Shown one piece after another: positions 1 to 6,919 of a stretch of 17,377 nucleotides of DNA (its first letter is position 1; every line of letters starts with the position of its first letter). The notes under the pieces were generated by a model, which was not told where the DNA came from, did not search any database, and saw only the letters and a program-made list of their open reading frames with translations. The stretch covers positions 1-17,377 of the forward strand of contig JAYPTI010000058.1 in NCBI GenBank assembly GCA_038133505.1, given 5' to 3'. This DNA is from JAYQUR01 sp038133505 (lineage in GTDB: Bacteria; Pseudomonadota; Alphaproteobacteria; MPNO01; UBA830). A program made the translations under genes and the position numbers.

Positions 1-42
1 GGGGAGAGGGGATACGATCGGGCTGGACGGTACATCTTTGTT

Positions 43-65
43 CCCTCCCCCTGTAAGGGGGAGGG
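43..65. repeat. Perfect GC-rich hairpin after the dioxygenase operon
   Basis: Positions 43-52 (CCCTCCCCCT) and 56-65 (AGGGGGAGGG) are perfect inverted copies around a 3-nt loop. It lies about 20 nt past the stop codon of the minus-strand dioxygenase operon, so it may mark the transcript's 3' end. No T-tract follows on the minus strand, so it is not a classical intrinsic terminator. G runs continue on the plus strand to position 77. It may instead belong to a dispersed intergenic repeat family; a genome-wide count would decide. Confidence 0.55.
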
Positions 66-83
66 TTAGGGAGGGGGTCTCCC

Positions 84-572
84 TCAGATATTATAGATAT
101 CCAGCGGCCCGACGATCCGGTCGTCGTGGACGAAGACCTTCTTGCGCACGATGCGAAGGCCGTCCGGCGTCTCGCGGAGGCCGACTTCGTAGCGCCCGCC
201 GCGGGTCACCGCGCCGCGCACGCGGAGGTAGCTGTGCACCAGCCACGTCGCCGAGACCTCGGTCACGCCGTGCGCCTCGCCGTGGACGAGGACGTTGGAG
301 ACGACGTGCGCCGTGTGCGGCATCGGGTCGGTGGCGTAGGAATCGCGGTTCTCGATGCGGAAGACGCGCGCCTCGAGCCCGGCGCGGTCCATGTAGATCA
401 GGCTGACGTCGTTGTCGGGATCGTCGGTCCAGCCCTCGTCGCCGACCATCGCCGGCGCCCAGTAGACGGCGTCGTCGGCATAGAGATCGAGCCACGCCTC
501 CCACTGCTTCGTGTCGAGGTAGTGCGCCTCGCGGTAGAGCAGTTCGGCGGCTGCGTCCGTCGGGACCGTCAT
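84..572 (-). CDS. Aromatic-ring-hydroxylating dioxygenase, beta (small) subunit
   Basis: 162 aa. This is the small structural subunit of a Rieske non-heme iron oxygenase, an alpha/beta type enzyme that cis-dihydroxylates aromatic acids in the cytoplasm. The beta subunit has a SnoaL/NTF2-like fold and carries no metal. The protein follows the BenB/XylY pattern: an N-terminal LLYREAHYLD helix, KQWEAWLDLYADDAVYWAP, a central RVFRIENRDSYATDPMPHTAH stretch, and the typical C-terminal KKVFVHDDRIVGPLDIYNI ending (written here in parts of one protein). I chose the ATG at 572 because it overlaps the alpha-subunit stop as ATGA, the usual coupled arrangement. The reading frame stays open far upstream, but that part is antisense-type noise within the alpha gene. 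No reductase gene follows within the 83 nt left in the window. Substrate unknown; benzoate-like acids are an inference from family resemblance. Confidence 0.9.
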   Translation of the reverse strand: MTVPTDAAAELLYREAHYLDTKQWEAWLDLYADDAVYWAPAMVGDEGWTDDPDNDVSLIYMDRAGLEARVFRIENRDSYATDPMPHTAHVVSNVLVHGEAHGVTEVSATWLVHSYLRVRGAVTRGGRYEVGLRETPDGLRIVRKKVFVHDDRIVGPLDIYNI

Positions 573-1897
573 GCGTCGAGCCGATGCGCCCATTCGCGCC
601 AGAAGGCGTAGAACGGGGTCTCGACCTCGCGGCCGGGATTGCTGGTCAGCGGCGCGACGCCGAGCTCGCCGGCGGCCTCGTCCGGGCCCGCGACCAGCGT
701 CTTGCGTCCCAACGCGAGGTCGTTCCAGGCGCCCTCGGACGTGCGCGCCATGGCCATCGATCCGGTATGCGCGCCTTCCATCGCGCGCACGTCGTCGGGC
801 ACCGCGAGGCTCGCCGGGAAGAAGAAGTCCTCGTACTTGCGGATGCGGGCGCGGCGCGCGTCGGCATCCTCGCCCTTCGGCGCGAGGCACCAGGTCTCGA
901 TCTCGGTGAGGCCGACGTCGACCGGCCGCCAGACACGGATGCAGGTCGACGCGACGTCGTTCAAGAGCAGGTTCGGGAAGACGGTGACGGTGCGCCCGCG
1001 CTCCAGCATCCACTTCACCTTGCCGGCGTCGAACCGCGCCAGCAGCGCGTCCCTCTGCGGCCACAGGGGACCGGCCTCCGGGTTGCCCCGGTCGGCCCAG
1101 TTGATCATATGGCCGTTGCCGACGTCGTAGCCGCCCGAGCCAATCTTATCGAGGCTGAGGATGCGGCTCGCCTCGGTCTTCTCCATGCCGGCGCCGCCGT
1201 CGGGCCGCAGCGTCTCGCGGTAGCCGACCGTCGTCGCGAAGTTCCGGTGGACGGTGGCGACGTGATAGCCGTCGGTGGAGTTCTCTGTCTGGAACTTCCA
1301 GTTGGCGTCCATCATGTAGCGGCTCTCGCCGCGCAGGACCTCCATCCCGTCGGGCGACTGGTCGGCCATCAGGTCGATGAACGGCATCGCGCCGCCGAGG
1401 AAATCCTCCAGCGACGGCGCCGCCGCATCGAGGCAGCCGAACAGGAAACCCTTGTAGGACCCGAACTTCTCGATCAGCCGCAGGTTCGTGCCCATCCGCG
1501 CCAGATCGGGCGCGAGATAGGCCTCGTCCCCGCCGCGCACCAGCGTGCAGGCGCCGTCGGCATTGAAGCACCAGCCGTGATAGCGGCAGGTCAGCGTCTT
1601 CGCGCTGCCCGACGTGCGTCCCGTCAGTTTCGATCCGCGATGGGTGCAGGCGTCGTAGAAACACCGGATTTCGCCGTCGCTGCCGCGGATCACGAACACC
1701 GGCTGGCGGCCGATCCGCGCCGCGACGTAGTCGCCATGGTTCGGCACCTGGCTCTCGTGACACAAATAGAGCCACGTGCGCTCGAAGATCTCCGACATCT
1801 CGCGGTCGAATATCTCCGCATCCGTGAACGATGTCCGGCTGACGCGGAACACGCCGTCGTCCGGCCGGTCGTCGATAAGCTTCGAAGCCGCAGTCAT
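569..1897 (-). CDS. Aromatic-ring-hydroxylating dioxygenase, alpha (large) subunit
   Basis: 442 aa, full length for the family. Catalytic subunit of a Rieske oxygenase: electrons pass from a reductase to the Rieske [2Fe-2S] cluster and then to a mononuclear Fe(II) that activates O2. The Rieske ligands are visible as C84-x-H86 and C104-x2-H107 (CTH and CRYHGW). The iron site is D209-x2-H212-x4-H217 (DGYHVATVH), spaced as in naphthalene dioxygenase D205/H208/H213. The third ligand is likely an Asp in VPDDVRAME (about 368). The segments YLCHESQVPN and DQSPDGMEVLRG match the benzoate/toluate/anthranilate dioxygenase branch. The gene is translationally coupled to the beta subunit (ATGA at 569-572). 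Upstream lies a 13-bp inverted repeat ending 6 nt before the start codon, and the purine stretch before the ATG adjoins that repeat. The electron-transfer partner is not in the window. Confidence 0.95.
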   Translation of the reverse strand: MTAASKLIDDRPDDGVFRVSRTSFTDAEIFDREMSEIFERTWLYLCHESQVPNHGDYVAARIGRQPVFVIRGSDGEIRCFYDACTHRGSKLTGRTSGSAKTLTCRYHGWCFNADGACTLVRGGDEAYLAPDLARMGTNLRLIEKFGSYKGFLFGCLDAAAPSLEDFLGGAMPFIDLMADQSPDGMEVLRGESRYMMDANWKFQTENSTDGYHVATVHRNFATTVGYRETLRPDGGAGMEKTEASRILSLDKIGSGGYDVGNGHMINWADRGNPEAGPLWPQRDALLARFDAGKVKWMLERGRTVTVFPNLLLNDVASTCIRVWRPVDVGLTEIETWCLAPKGEDADARRARIRKYEDFFFPASLAVPDDVRAMEGAHTGSMAMARTSEGAWNDLALGRKTLVAGPDEAAGELGVAPLTSNPGREVETPFYAFWREWAHRLDA

Positions 1898-1902
1898 TCC
1901 CG

Positions 1903-1951
1903 CACCCGTTCGTCCGTCATTGCTCCATCGAAGAGGCGGGACGAACGGGTG
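1903..1951 (-). promoter_or_regulatory. 13-bp inverted repeat in the dioxygenase 5' region
   Basis: CACCCGTTCGTCC (1903-1915) and GGACGAACGGGTG (1939-1951) are perfect inverted copies separated by 23 nt. They lie between the upstream membrane-protein gene and the dioxygenase alpha start at 1897. On the minus-strand transcript the second arm ends about 5 nt before the ATG, so a folded hairpin would hold the ribosome-binding area. As DNA, it would be a two-half-site operator for a regulator. There is no T-run after it, which argues against a terminator. Confidence 0.6.
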
Positions 1952-1980
1952 TCAAGGCGGGTGAAATGTCGCAGCCGGTC

Positions 1981-2487
1981 TCACAACCAGCGGCGCGTTA
2001 CCTGCTTGTAGTCGAGATAGGCGCCGCCGAACTTGCACTTCAGATAGTCCTCCTCCGGCAACACGACGCCGTAGTGCAGGACCGCGAAAAGCACAGGCGC
2101 GAGCGCGACGATCGCCGGCGCGTTGGCCAGCACGCCGATGCCGGCGTAGGCGATCAGCATCGAGACGTAGATCGGGTTGCGGGTCTGGCCGTAGGGGCCG
2201 TCGCGCGCGATGCGCTCGGTCGCCCGCCATGTCTCGACGGGCGTTCCAGTGCGCCGGAAGACGGCCATCGCCGCCGCCATCAGGCCGATTGCAGCGACGA
2301 GCATGCCGGCGCCGCCGAGATAGCGCACGGGCTCCGACAGCACCGGTGCGGCCGCGACCGCATCGAGCGCGAAACCGGCAACCAGAAAACCCGCCACGAT
2401 CCAGGGCGGCCGCGCGATCACCGCGGGCCTGTCCCGCCAGACTTCGGGTCCGGCAAATCCGTTCGACGTATCCATCTTTACCCCCAT
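1981..2487 (-). CDS. Isoprenylcysteine carboxyl methyltransferase-family membrane protein
   Basis: 168 aa integral membrane protein of the ICMT/phospholipid methyltransferase (PEMT-like) superfamily. About four hydrophobic segments are visible (roughly 27-48, 55-76, 106-121, 124-143). The cofactor-binding C-terminal half is well conserved: DGPYGQTRNPIYVSML (97-111), then HYGVVLPEEDYLKCKFG (138-154), ending YLDYKQVTRRWL. The RNP and paired Glu of PEED match the S-adenosylmethionine site of this family. In bacteria the substrate is usually unknown; it may methylate a small molecule or lipid rather than a prenylated protein. The ATG at 2487 has a poor ribosome site; an internal ATG four codons later (2473-2475) has GGGGGT just upstream and may be the real start. 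It follows the LTXXQ gene on the same strand, but a strong hairpin lies between them. Confidence 0.8.
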   Translation of the reverse strand: MGVKMDTSNGFAGPEVWRDRPAVIARPPWIVAGFLVAGFALDAVAAAPVLSEPVRYLGGAGMLVAAIGLMAAAMAVFRRTGTPVETWRATERIARDGPYGQTRNPIYVSMLIAYAGIGVLANAPAIVALAPVLFAVLHYGVVLPEEDYLKCKFGGAYLDYKQVTRRWL

Positions 2488-2499
2488 GTTTCGAGTGGA

Positions 2500-2540
2500 G
2501 CGCCGGCCCCGGTCGCTGATTGTCGGGACGGGGCCGGCGC
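2500..2540 (-). terminator. 11-bp GC hairpin after the LTXXQ gene
   Basis: GCGCCGGCCCC (2500-2510) and GGGGCCGGCGC (2530-2540) are perfect inverted copies with a 19-nt loop, starting 8 nt past the stop of the minus-strand LTXXQ gene. The position fits a transcript end or an RNA-stability hairpin that separates this gene from the methyltransferase-like gene. No U-tract follows, so intrinsic termination is not certain. Confidence 0.5.
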
Positions 2541-2547
2541 GGTTTCG

Positions 2548-3087
2548 TCAGCGGCGGCCGTGACGCCGATGCTCGATCAGCTTGTCGAGCGCCGCTTTCT
2601 GGTCGTCGTTCAGGGTCGCGTAGAACCCGTCGAACGCCGGACGGACCTTTTTCACGACGTCGAGCCCGGCCGTCAGCATCGTCTCGACACGTTCGAGCCT
2701 GGCCGTCGCGCTTTTCGGCCGTTCGCCGCTCTTGAGGGCCTCGCACTTCTCGCCGATCGTCGCGCTGCTATCGCGGAGCGCGGCGGTCAGCCCGTCCCAG
2801 GCGGTTTTCTGCTCGGCATTGAAGCTGAAGAAGGCCTCGGCGAAGCCGATGGCGTTCTCGAGCTTTTCGCCCCGCGACGGGCTGCAGAGGCGGCCGATAC
2901 CGCCATGTCCGCCGCGGCCTCCGTGGCGGCTCCAGCCGTGGTGACCGCCGGCAGCGGCGGCCGAGCCGATGAGTTCGAGCTTTGCGGTGTTCATGGTCTG
3001 GCCTCCGACGCCCGAAAACGACAGGGCGGCTGCGCCGATTCCGACGGCGGCGACGGTTCCGAGCAGGATTTTCTTGGTACGTGACAT
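2548..3087 (-). CDS. Spy/CpxP-like LTXXQ-motif periplasmic protein
   Basis: 179 aa, probably exported. The N-terminus has the KK-plus-hydrophobic pattern of a signal peptide or membrane anchor (MSRTKKILLGTVAAVGIGAA). A Gly/His-rich stretch follows at 49-63 (HHGWSRHGGRGGHGG), a possible metal-binding segment. The helical part carries two LTXXQ-like motifs, FNAEQ (89-93) and LNDDQ (159-163), the hallmark of the Spy/CpxP family of periplasmic chaperones and stress sensors. Two cysteines (68, 115) could form a disulfide. An AAGGAG ribosome site at 3094-3099 fixes the start at 3087. It is divergent from an OmpR-type regulator/kinase pair, the usual setting for this family, where the regulator controls it and the protein may feed back on the kinase. 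That role is inferred from context. Confidence 0.82.
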   Translation of the reverse strand: MSRTKKILLGTVAAVGIGAAALSFSGVGGQTMNTAKLELIGSAAAAGGHHGWSRHGGRGGHGGIGRLCSPSRGEKLENAIGFAEAFFSFNAEQKTAWDGLTAALRDSSATIGEKCEALKSGERPKSATARLERVETMLTAGLDVVKKVRPAFDGFYATLNDDQKAALDKLIEHRRHGRR

Positions 3088-3183
3088 GATCGTCTCCTTG
3101 TCCGTAAAGGCACCGACGGGTGCCGACGCCGCCTAAAGTGGGCCGGCCGTGTAACGCGGAGATGTCGCCGACCCCGGCTTTTG

Positions 3184-3227
3184 GTAACGCTTCGTTGCAC
3201 GGCGCGGCGCTGTAACACTCCGTTACA
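3184..3227. promoter_or_regulatory. GTAAC-type operator boxes in the divergent regulator/LTXXQ promoter region
   Basis: TGTAACACTCCGTTACA at 3211-3227 is a perfect dyad (6-bp arms, 5-nt spacer). A close relative, GTAACGCTTCGTTGC, lies at 3184-3198, and a single GTAAC half-site at 3151-3155. The palindrome's centre is about 52 nt upstream of the regulator's ATG. Repeated pentamer boxes with a 5-nt spacer are typical of OmpR-family binding sites. The likely ligand is the adjacent regulator, acting on both divergent genes; this is an inference. Confidence 0.6.
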
Positions 3228-3258
3228 AATTTTCCGCCGGACGCCGGAAAGCGGCCTC

Positions 3259-3264
3259 TATAGT
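3259..3264 (+). promoter_or_regulatory. Candidate -10 element of a leaderless regulator transcript
   Basis: TATAGT lies 6 nt before the regulator's ATG at 3271, which would put the transcription start at or next to the A of ATG. No ribosome-binding sequence precedes the ATG, as expected for a leaderless message. No good -35 is seen, which would fit activation from the GTAAC boxes. Confidence 0.4.
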
Positions 3265-3270
3265 GCGCCC

Positions 3271-3732
3271 ATGGCCGACCGCAGCCCGCATATCCTCGTC
3301 GTCGACGACGACCGTGAAATCCGCGACCTGACGTCCCGGTTTCTGCGCAAGCACGGGTTCCGTGTCGACGACGCGCCGGCACCGGCCGGCGGACGCGTCC
3401 TGGTATTCGAGGGCTGGCGGATCGATCTCGCGCGGCGCGAACTGACGGCGCCCGACGGCGCGCTCGTCGCGCTGACCGCCGGCGAGTACGACCTGCTCGT
3501 CGCCTTCGCCGAACGGCCGCAACGGGTGCTCAGCCGCGACCAGCTCCTCGACCTGACCCGCGGCCGCGACGCGGGGCCGTTCGACCGCTCGGTCGACGTC
3601 CAGCTGTCGCGCTTCCGCCGCAAGATCGAGAACGATCCGAAAGACCCCGTGCTGATCAAGACGGTACGCGGCGGCGGCTACATCTTCACCGCGGGCGTCG
3701 CGGCATCCGGGACCGGGGAAGCGGGCGAATGA
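3271..3732 (+). CDS. OmpR-family response regulator with an internally deleted receiver domain
   Basis: 153 aa, against about 230-245 for the family. Residues 7-34 are the start of a receiver domain (HILVVDDDREIRDL with the acidic cluster D12-D14, then FLRKHGFRVDDA). The sequence then jumps straight to the interdomain linker (APAPAGGRVL, from about 35). The phosphoacceptor Asp strand, the conserved Thr/Ser and the Lys are all absent, about 85-90 residues in frame. The C-terminal winged helix is intact (about 44-141): LTAGEYDLL, ERPQRVLSRDQLLDL, RSVDVQLSRFRRKIE, TVRGGGYIF. It should still bind DNA, but cannot be phosphorylated in the normal way. I chose the ATG at 3271 (MADRSPHILVV, normal family start); the frame is open upstream to 3181 without family sequence. 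The stop overlaps the kinase start as ATGA. An assembly deletion is an alternative. Confidence 0.88.
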   Translation: MADRSPHILVVDDDREIRDLTSRFLRKHGFRVDDAPAPAGGRVLVFEGWRIDLARRELTAPDGALVALTAGEYDLLVAFAERPQRVLSRDQLLDLTRGRDAGPFDRSVDVQLSRFRRKIENDPKDPVLIKTVRGGGYIFTAGVAASGTGEAGE

Positions 3733-5177
3733 ACGCCCGTGCCCCCCGGCGGCACGGGCGGTTCCAACCGTCCGGCTTCGCCGCCCGCCTGACATTACTG
3801 ATCGTCGCGGTTCTTCTGATCGCGCTGTGGCTCAGCGCCGGTCTCTATATCCGCGACCGCGCGGAAACCACCTTCCGCCTGCTCACGGAATCGGTGACGG
3901 CGCGCCTCGTCGAGATCGTGCCGCTGGTGGAGGCGACGCCGCATGAGCAGCGCGACAGCCTGATCCGCGCGCTGAACAGCCCGACGCTCTGGATGGCCGT
4001 CACCGAGGGCAATCGTCCGTCGATCCCGCGCGGCTGGCGGCGCGACCGCCGGCATGCCGACGACATCCGCGCCGTCCTTCCCGATTTCGAAGGCCGGCGG
4101 GTCGTGGTCCGCGTCTTCGACAGCTGGCGCCGCCAAAGCGACGCCGTCCCGCCGATGCCGGGCGGACGCCCCGCGCCGCCGGATCTGCTCAACAGCCGGC
4201 TGAAGGTGCTCGTCGCCGTCGAGCTGCGGACGGGCGGCTGGATCAATTTCGTCGGCTCGACCGACACCACGTCGCTGCGATGGGCAGTCAGGATCGCGTT
4301 CTGGATCGGACTCGCCTCGGTCTTCATCGTGCTGCTGTCGTTCTGGGCGGTCCACCGGATGACGCGGCCGCTGCGCGCCTTCGCCGAAGCGGCCGAACGG
4401 ATCGGCCTCGACGTCCGCTCCCCGCCCCTCCCCGAGCGCGGCTCGCGCGAGCTGCGCAACGCGACGCGGGCGTTCAACGAAATGCAGGCACGCCTCCGGC
4501 GCTTCGTCGACGACCGCACGATGATGCTCGCCGCGATCAGCCACGATCTGCGCACCATGCTGACTCGGCTGAAGCTGCGCGCGGAATTCATCGAGGACGC
4601 CGACCAGCAGCGGAAAGCGATCGCCGATATCGACGAGATGCAGGCGATGATCGATTCCACGCTCGCCTTCGCGCGCGACGATGCTGCCGACGAGCACCGA
4701 CTTCGGACCGATCTCGCGGCGATGCTGCGCAGCATCTGCGACGATCTTATCGATGCCGGCCAGCCGGTCGAGTTTTCGGGCCCAGACCGGCTGCCGCTGG
4801 TCTGCGCGCCCGCCTCGATCAAACGCGCGTTGCAGAACGTGATCGGCAATGCGCTGAAATACGGCAAGGCGGCGACCGTGGAACTTGAAGAGGGCCTGGA
4901 GCGCGCTGTCGTTCGCGTCCTCGACCGCGGCCCCGGGATCCCGGCGGACAAGCGCGAGGAGGTGTTCCGGCCGTTCTTCCGGCTCGAGTCCTCGCGAAAC
5001 CGGGAAACGGGCGGCTCCGGGCTGGGCCTTGCCGTGGCGCGATCGATCGTTCGACGCCACGGCGGCGATATCGAACTGGCCGACCGGGACGGCGGCGGGC
5101 TGGAGGTTCGCCTATTCCTCCCGCATATGCCTATCGCCGCGACGCATAGCGCAGACGGTGGAAATTCGCCCGCTTAG
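3729..5177 (+). CDS. Membrane sensor histidine kinase (EnvZ/OmpR-system type)
   Basis: 482 aa inner-membrane kinase. TM1 spans about 18-41, a periplasmic sensor domain about 42-184, TM2 about 185-208, then a HAMP domain (MTRPLRAFAEAAERIG). The dimerisation/phosphoacceptor helix has His272 in AISHDLRTMLTRLKLRAE. The ATPase domain shows the N box (LQNVIGNALKYG), G1 (DRGPGIP), F box (FRPFFRLESSRNRE) and G2 (GGSGLGLAVARSIV). One odd residue: the nearly invariant Pro after HDLRT is Met277 (codon ATG at 4557-4559). That Pro shapes the kinase/phosphatase helix, so activity balance may differ. The N box also has GNA where DNA is usual. It is coupled to the receiver-deleted regulator by an ATGA overlap. 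The signal is unknown; the divergent LTXXQ protein suggests envelope or metal stress. Confidence 0.93.
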   Translation: MNARAPRRHGRFQPSGFAARLTLLIVAVLLIALWLSAGLYIRDRAETTFRLLTESVTARLVEIVPLVEATPHEQRDSLIRALNSPTLWMAVTEGNRPSIPRGWRRDRRHADDIRAVLPDFEGRRVVVRVFDSWRRQSDAVPPMPGGRPAPPDLLNSRLKVLVAVELRTGGWINFVGSTDTTSLRWAVRIAFWIGLASVFIVLLSFWAVHRMTRPLRAFAEAAERIGLDVRSPPLPERGSRELRNATRAFNEMQARLRRFVDDRTMMLAAISHDLRTMLTRLKLRAEFIEDADQQRKAIADIDEMQAMIDSTLAFARDDAADEHRLRTDLAAMLRSICDDLIDAGQPVEFSGPDRLPLVCAPASIKRALQNVIGNALKYGKAATVELEEGLERAVVRVLDRGPGIPADKREEVFRPFFRLESSRNRETGGSGLGLAVARSIVRRHGGDIELADRDGGGLEVRLFLPHMPIAATHSADGGNSPA

Positions 5178-5217
5178 CCTGTAAATCTCTCCGCCACACA
5201 GGGAAGGTGGCGACTAG

Positions 5218-6765
5218 ATGAACGGGACAGCACAAAACCGCGGCCGGGCTGCATTCGGCGACATCCGAGGCTGGATCGATGCGCTCCGCGAGGCGGGCGA
5301 GCTGGAAGAAGTCACGGGCGAGGTAAACTGGGACGTCGAGCTCGGAAACCTGATCCGCATGATGCAGGGAAGCGGCGACGGGCCGGCGTTCCTGTTCAAC
5401 AACATCAAGGATTACAACGGGCCGGACGCGCTCTGCTCGAAGATCTTCACGGGCGGACAATCGAGCTATTCGCGCATCGCGATGATGTTCGGGCTGCCGC
5501 AGGACACGCCGGTTACCGATCTGGTCCGCATCTGCCGGACGATCTTCCAGGAGCGCGTCGCACCGCGGGTCGTCAAGGACGGGCCGGTGAAGGAAAACGT
5601 CATCACCGGCGACGACATCGACCTGCTGAAATTACCGGTCCCGAAATGGAACCGGCTGGACGGCGGCCGCTACGTTCTGACCTATGCCGGCGTCGTCACC
5701 AAGGATCCGGAGACCGACATCCATAACGTCGGCATCTATCGCGGTATGGTCGGCGGACCGGCCGAAATTCCCGTCCTGATGTGGCGGGCGCAGCACTGGG
5801 GCGCTCACTATTCGAAGCACCAGGAACGCGGCGACGAGATGCCGGTCGCCTTCGTCATCGGCTGGGAACCGTCGATGGGCTTTACCGCCGGCGCACCGGT
5901 GCCGCGCAACGTCTCCGAATACGAGGTGATGGGCGCGATCCGCGGCGAGCCGGTCGATCTGGTCGAGTGCGAGACGGTGCCGCTGATGGTGCCGGCGACG
6001 GCCGAGATCGTCATCGAGGGCTGGATTTCGACCGACCCGTCGACCTTCACCGAAGAAGGCCCGTACGCGGAATTCACCGGCTACTACGCACCGGAACGTT
6101 CCAAGAAGCACACCACCCGCGTGACCGCGATCACGCACCGGACCGATCCGATCTTCCGCGGCACCGTCGAGGGCGGCATTCCCGGCAGCGTCGGCGAGAA
6201 CCCGATCATGAGCTCGATCATGCGCTCGGCGACCGCGTGGAACGCGCTGGAAAGCGCGGGCGTGCCGGGCGTCGTCGACGTGTACGGCCATCCGATCCAT
6301 GCCGGCGTCAACATGAACGTCGCGATCAACCAGACCTATCGCGGACAGGCCCAGCAGGTCGCCGCCGCGCTGTGGGGCGATTCCTCGTCGCACGTCCGCT
6401 ACAAGCACGTCACGGTCGTCGATGCGGATATCGACGTGCACAGCTACGAGGCCGTCGACTGGGCGATCGCGTGGCGCGTCGCCGCGGGCGAAGGCGACAT
6501 CGTCCTGTATCCGGCCAACTGGGGCGCGGGGCTCGATCCCAGCGTCCGGCGCCGCGACGCCAACGTGCATCTTTTCGGTACCGGCAAGTGGACCCGCGTG
6601 CTGACCGACGCGACGATCAATCTCGACTACGAGCCGGAGCGCAACGGCGACCGCTATCCGCCGACCGTACTGCCGACGCAGGACGATATGAAGGCGCTCG
6701 AAGGCCGGTGGGATACGCTCGGGCTGAGCGGCAAGTGGAAGAAGGGGCTCGGAACCGACCGATAG
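5218..6765 (+). CDS. UbiD-family prenylated-FMN decarboxylase, paralogue 1
   Basis: 515 aa, normal for the family. UbiD enzymes reversibly decarboxylate aromatic or alpha,beta-unsaturated acids using prenylated FMN, which is made by UbiX. Visible features: HNVGIYRG (N170 and R175, spaced as the cofactor/metal Asn and catalytic Arg of Fdc1) and EEGPYAEFTGYY, which supplies the two catalytic Glu (E280, E285, matching the E277/E282 pair). Histidines in RAQHWGAHYSKH (193, 197, 201) include the likely metal ligand. The start at 5218 has GGAAGG at 5202-5207. It begins 40 nt after the kinase stop on the same strand, so it could share that transcript. The neighbouring paralogue is about half identical by eye. 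Substrate not recognisable; no ubiX is in the window. Confidence 0.92.
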   Translation: MNGTAQNRGRAAFGDIRGWIDALREAGELEEVTGEVNWDVELGNLIRMMQGSGDGPAFLFNNIKDYNGPDALCSKIFTGGQSSYSRIAMMFGLPQDTPVTDLVRICRTIFQERVAPRVVKDGPVKENVITGDDIDLLKLPVPKWNRLDGGRYVLTYAGVVTKDPETDIHNVGIYRGMVGGPAEIPVLMWRAQHWGAHYSKHQERGDEMPVAFVIGWEPSMGFTAGAPVPRNVSEYEVMGAIRGEPVDLVECETVPLMVPATAEIVIEGWISTDPSTFTEEGPYAEFTGYYAPERSKKHTTRVTAITHRTDPIFRGTVEGGIPGSVGENPIMSSIMRSATAWNALESAGVPGVVDVYGHPIHAGVNMNVAINQTYRGQAQQVAAALWGDSSSHVRYKHVTVVDADIDVHSYEAVDWAIAWRVAAGEGDIVLYPANWGAGLDPSVRRRDANVHLFGTGKWTRVLTDATINLDYEPERNGDRYPPTVLPTQDDMKALEGRWDTLGLSGKWKKGLGTDR

Positions 6766-6771
6766 CCACGC

Positions 6772-6790
6772 CCATGCAGATTTCGCATGG
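6772..6790. repeat. Small dyad after the first UbiD gene
   Basis: CCATGC (6772-6777) and GCATGG (6785-6790) are inverted around a 7-nt loop, starting 7 nt after the first UbiD stop. The rest of the 154-nt interval before the second UbiD holds the assembly gap and an 11-nt palindrome CTGCAATGCAG (6891-6901). Too weak to call a terminator; no T-run follows. Confidence 0.3.
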
Positions 6791-6866
6791 ATACATGAAA
6801 TGCCCGCGATTGACTTGGCGATTGAATGCCATGAAAACCGCGGAGAACTGAGGCCGAACGCTAACG

Positions 6867-6876
6867 NNNNNNNNNN
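6867..6876. other. Assembly gap (10 N)
   Basis: Ten N bases lie between the two UbiD paralogues. The true length may differ from 10 nt, as such short N blocks are often placeholders. The gap lies between two similar genes, where assemblers commonly break, so extra sequence or another paralogue copy could be missing here. Confidence 0.95.
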
Positions 6877-6919
6877 TGGAAAATCGGGCGCTGCAATGCA
6901 GAAATGAGGGAGCTGATAA

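Noticed and set aside
584..2011. 475-codon plus-strand frame antisense to the dioxygenase alpha gene
   Set aside because: Mirror of a strongly supported gene with Rieske and iron motifs; long antisense frames are normal at this GC content.
3795..5060. 421-codon minus-strand frame antisense to the histidine kinase
   Set aside because: The opposite strand carries all kinase boxes; this frame shows no domain.
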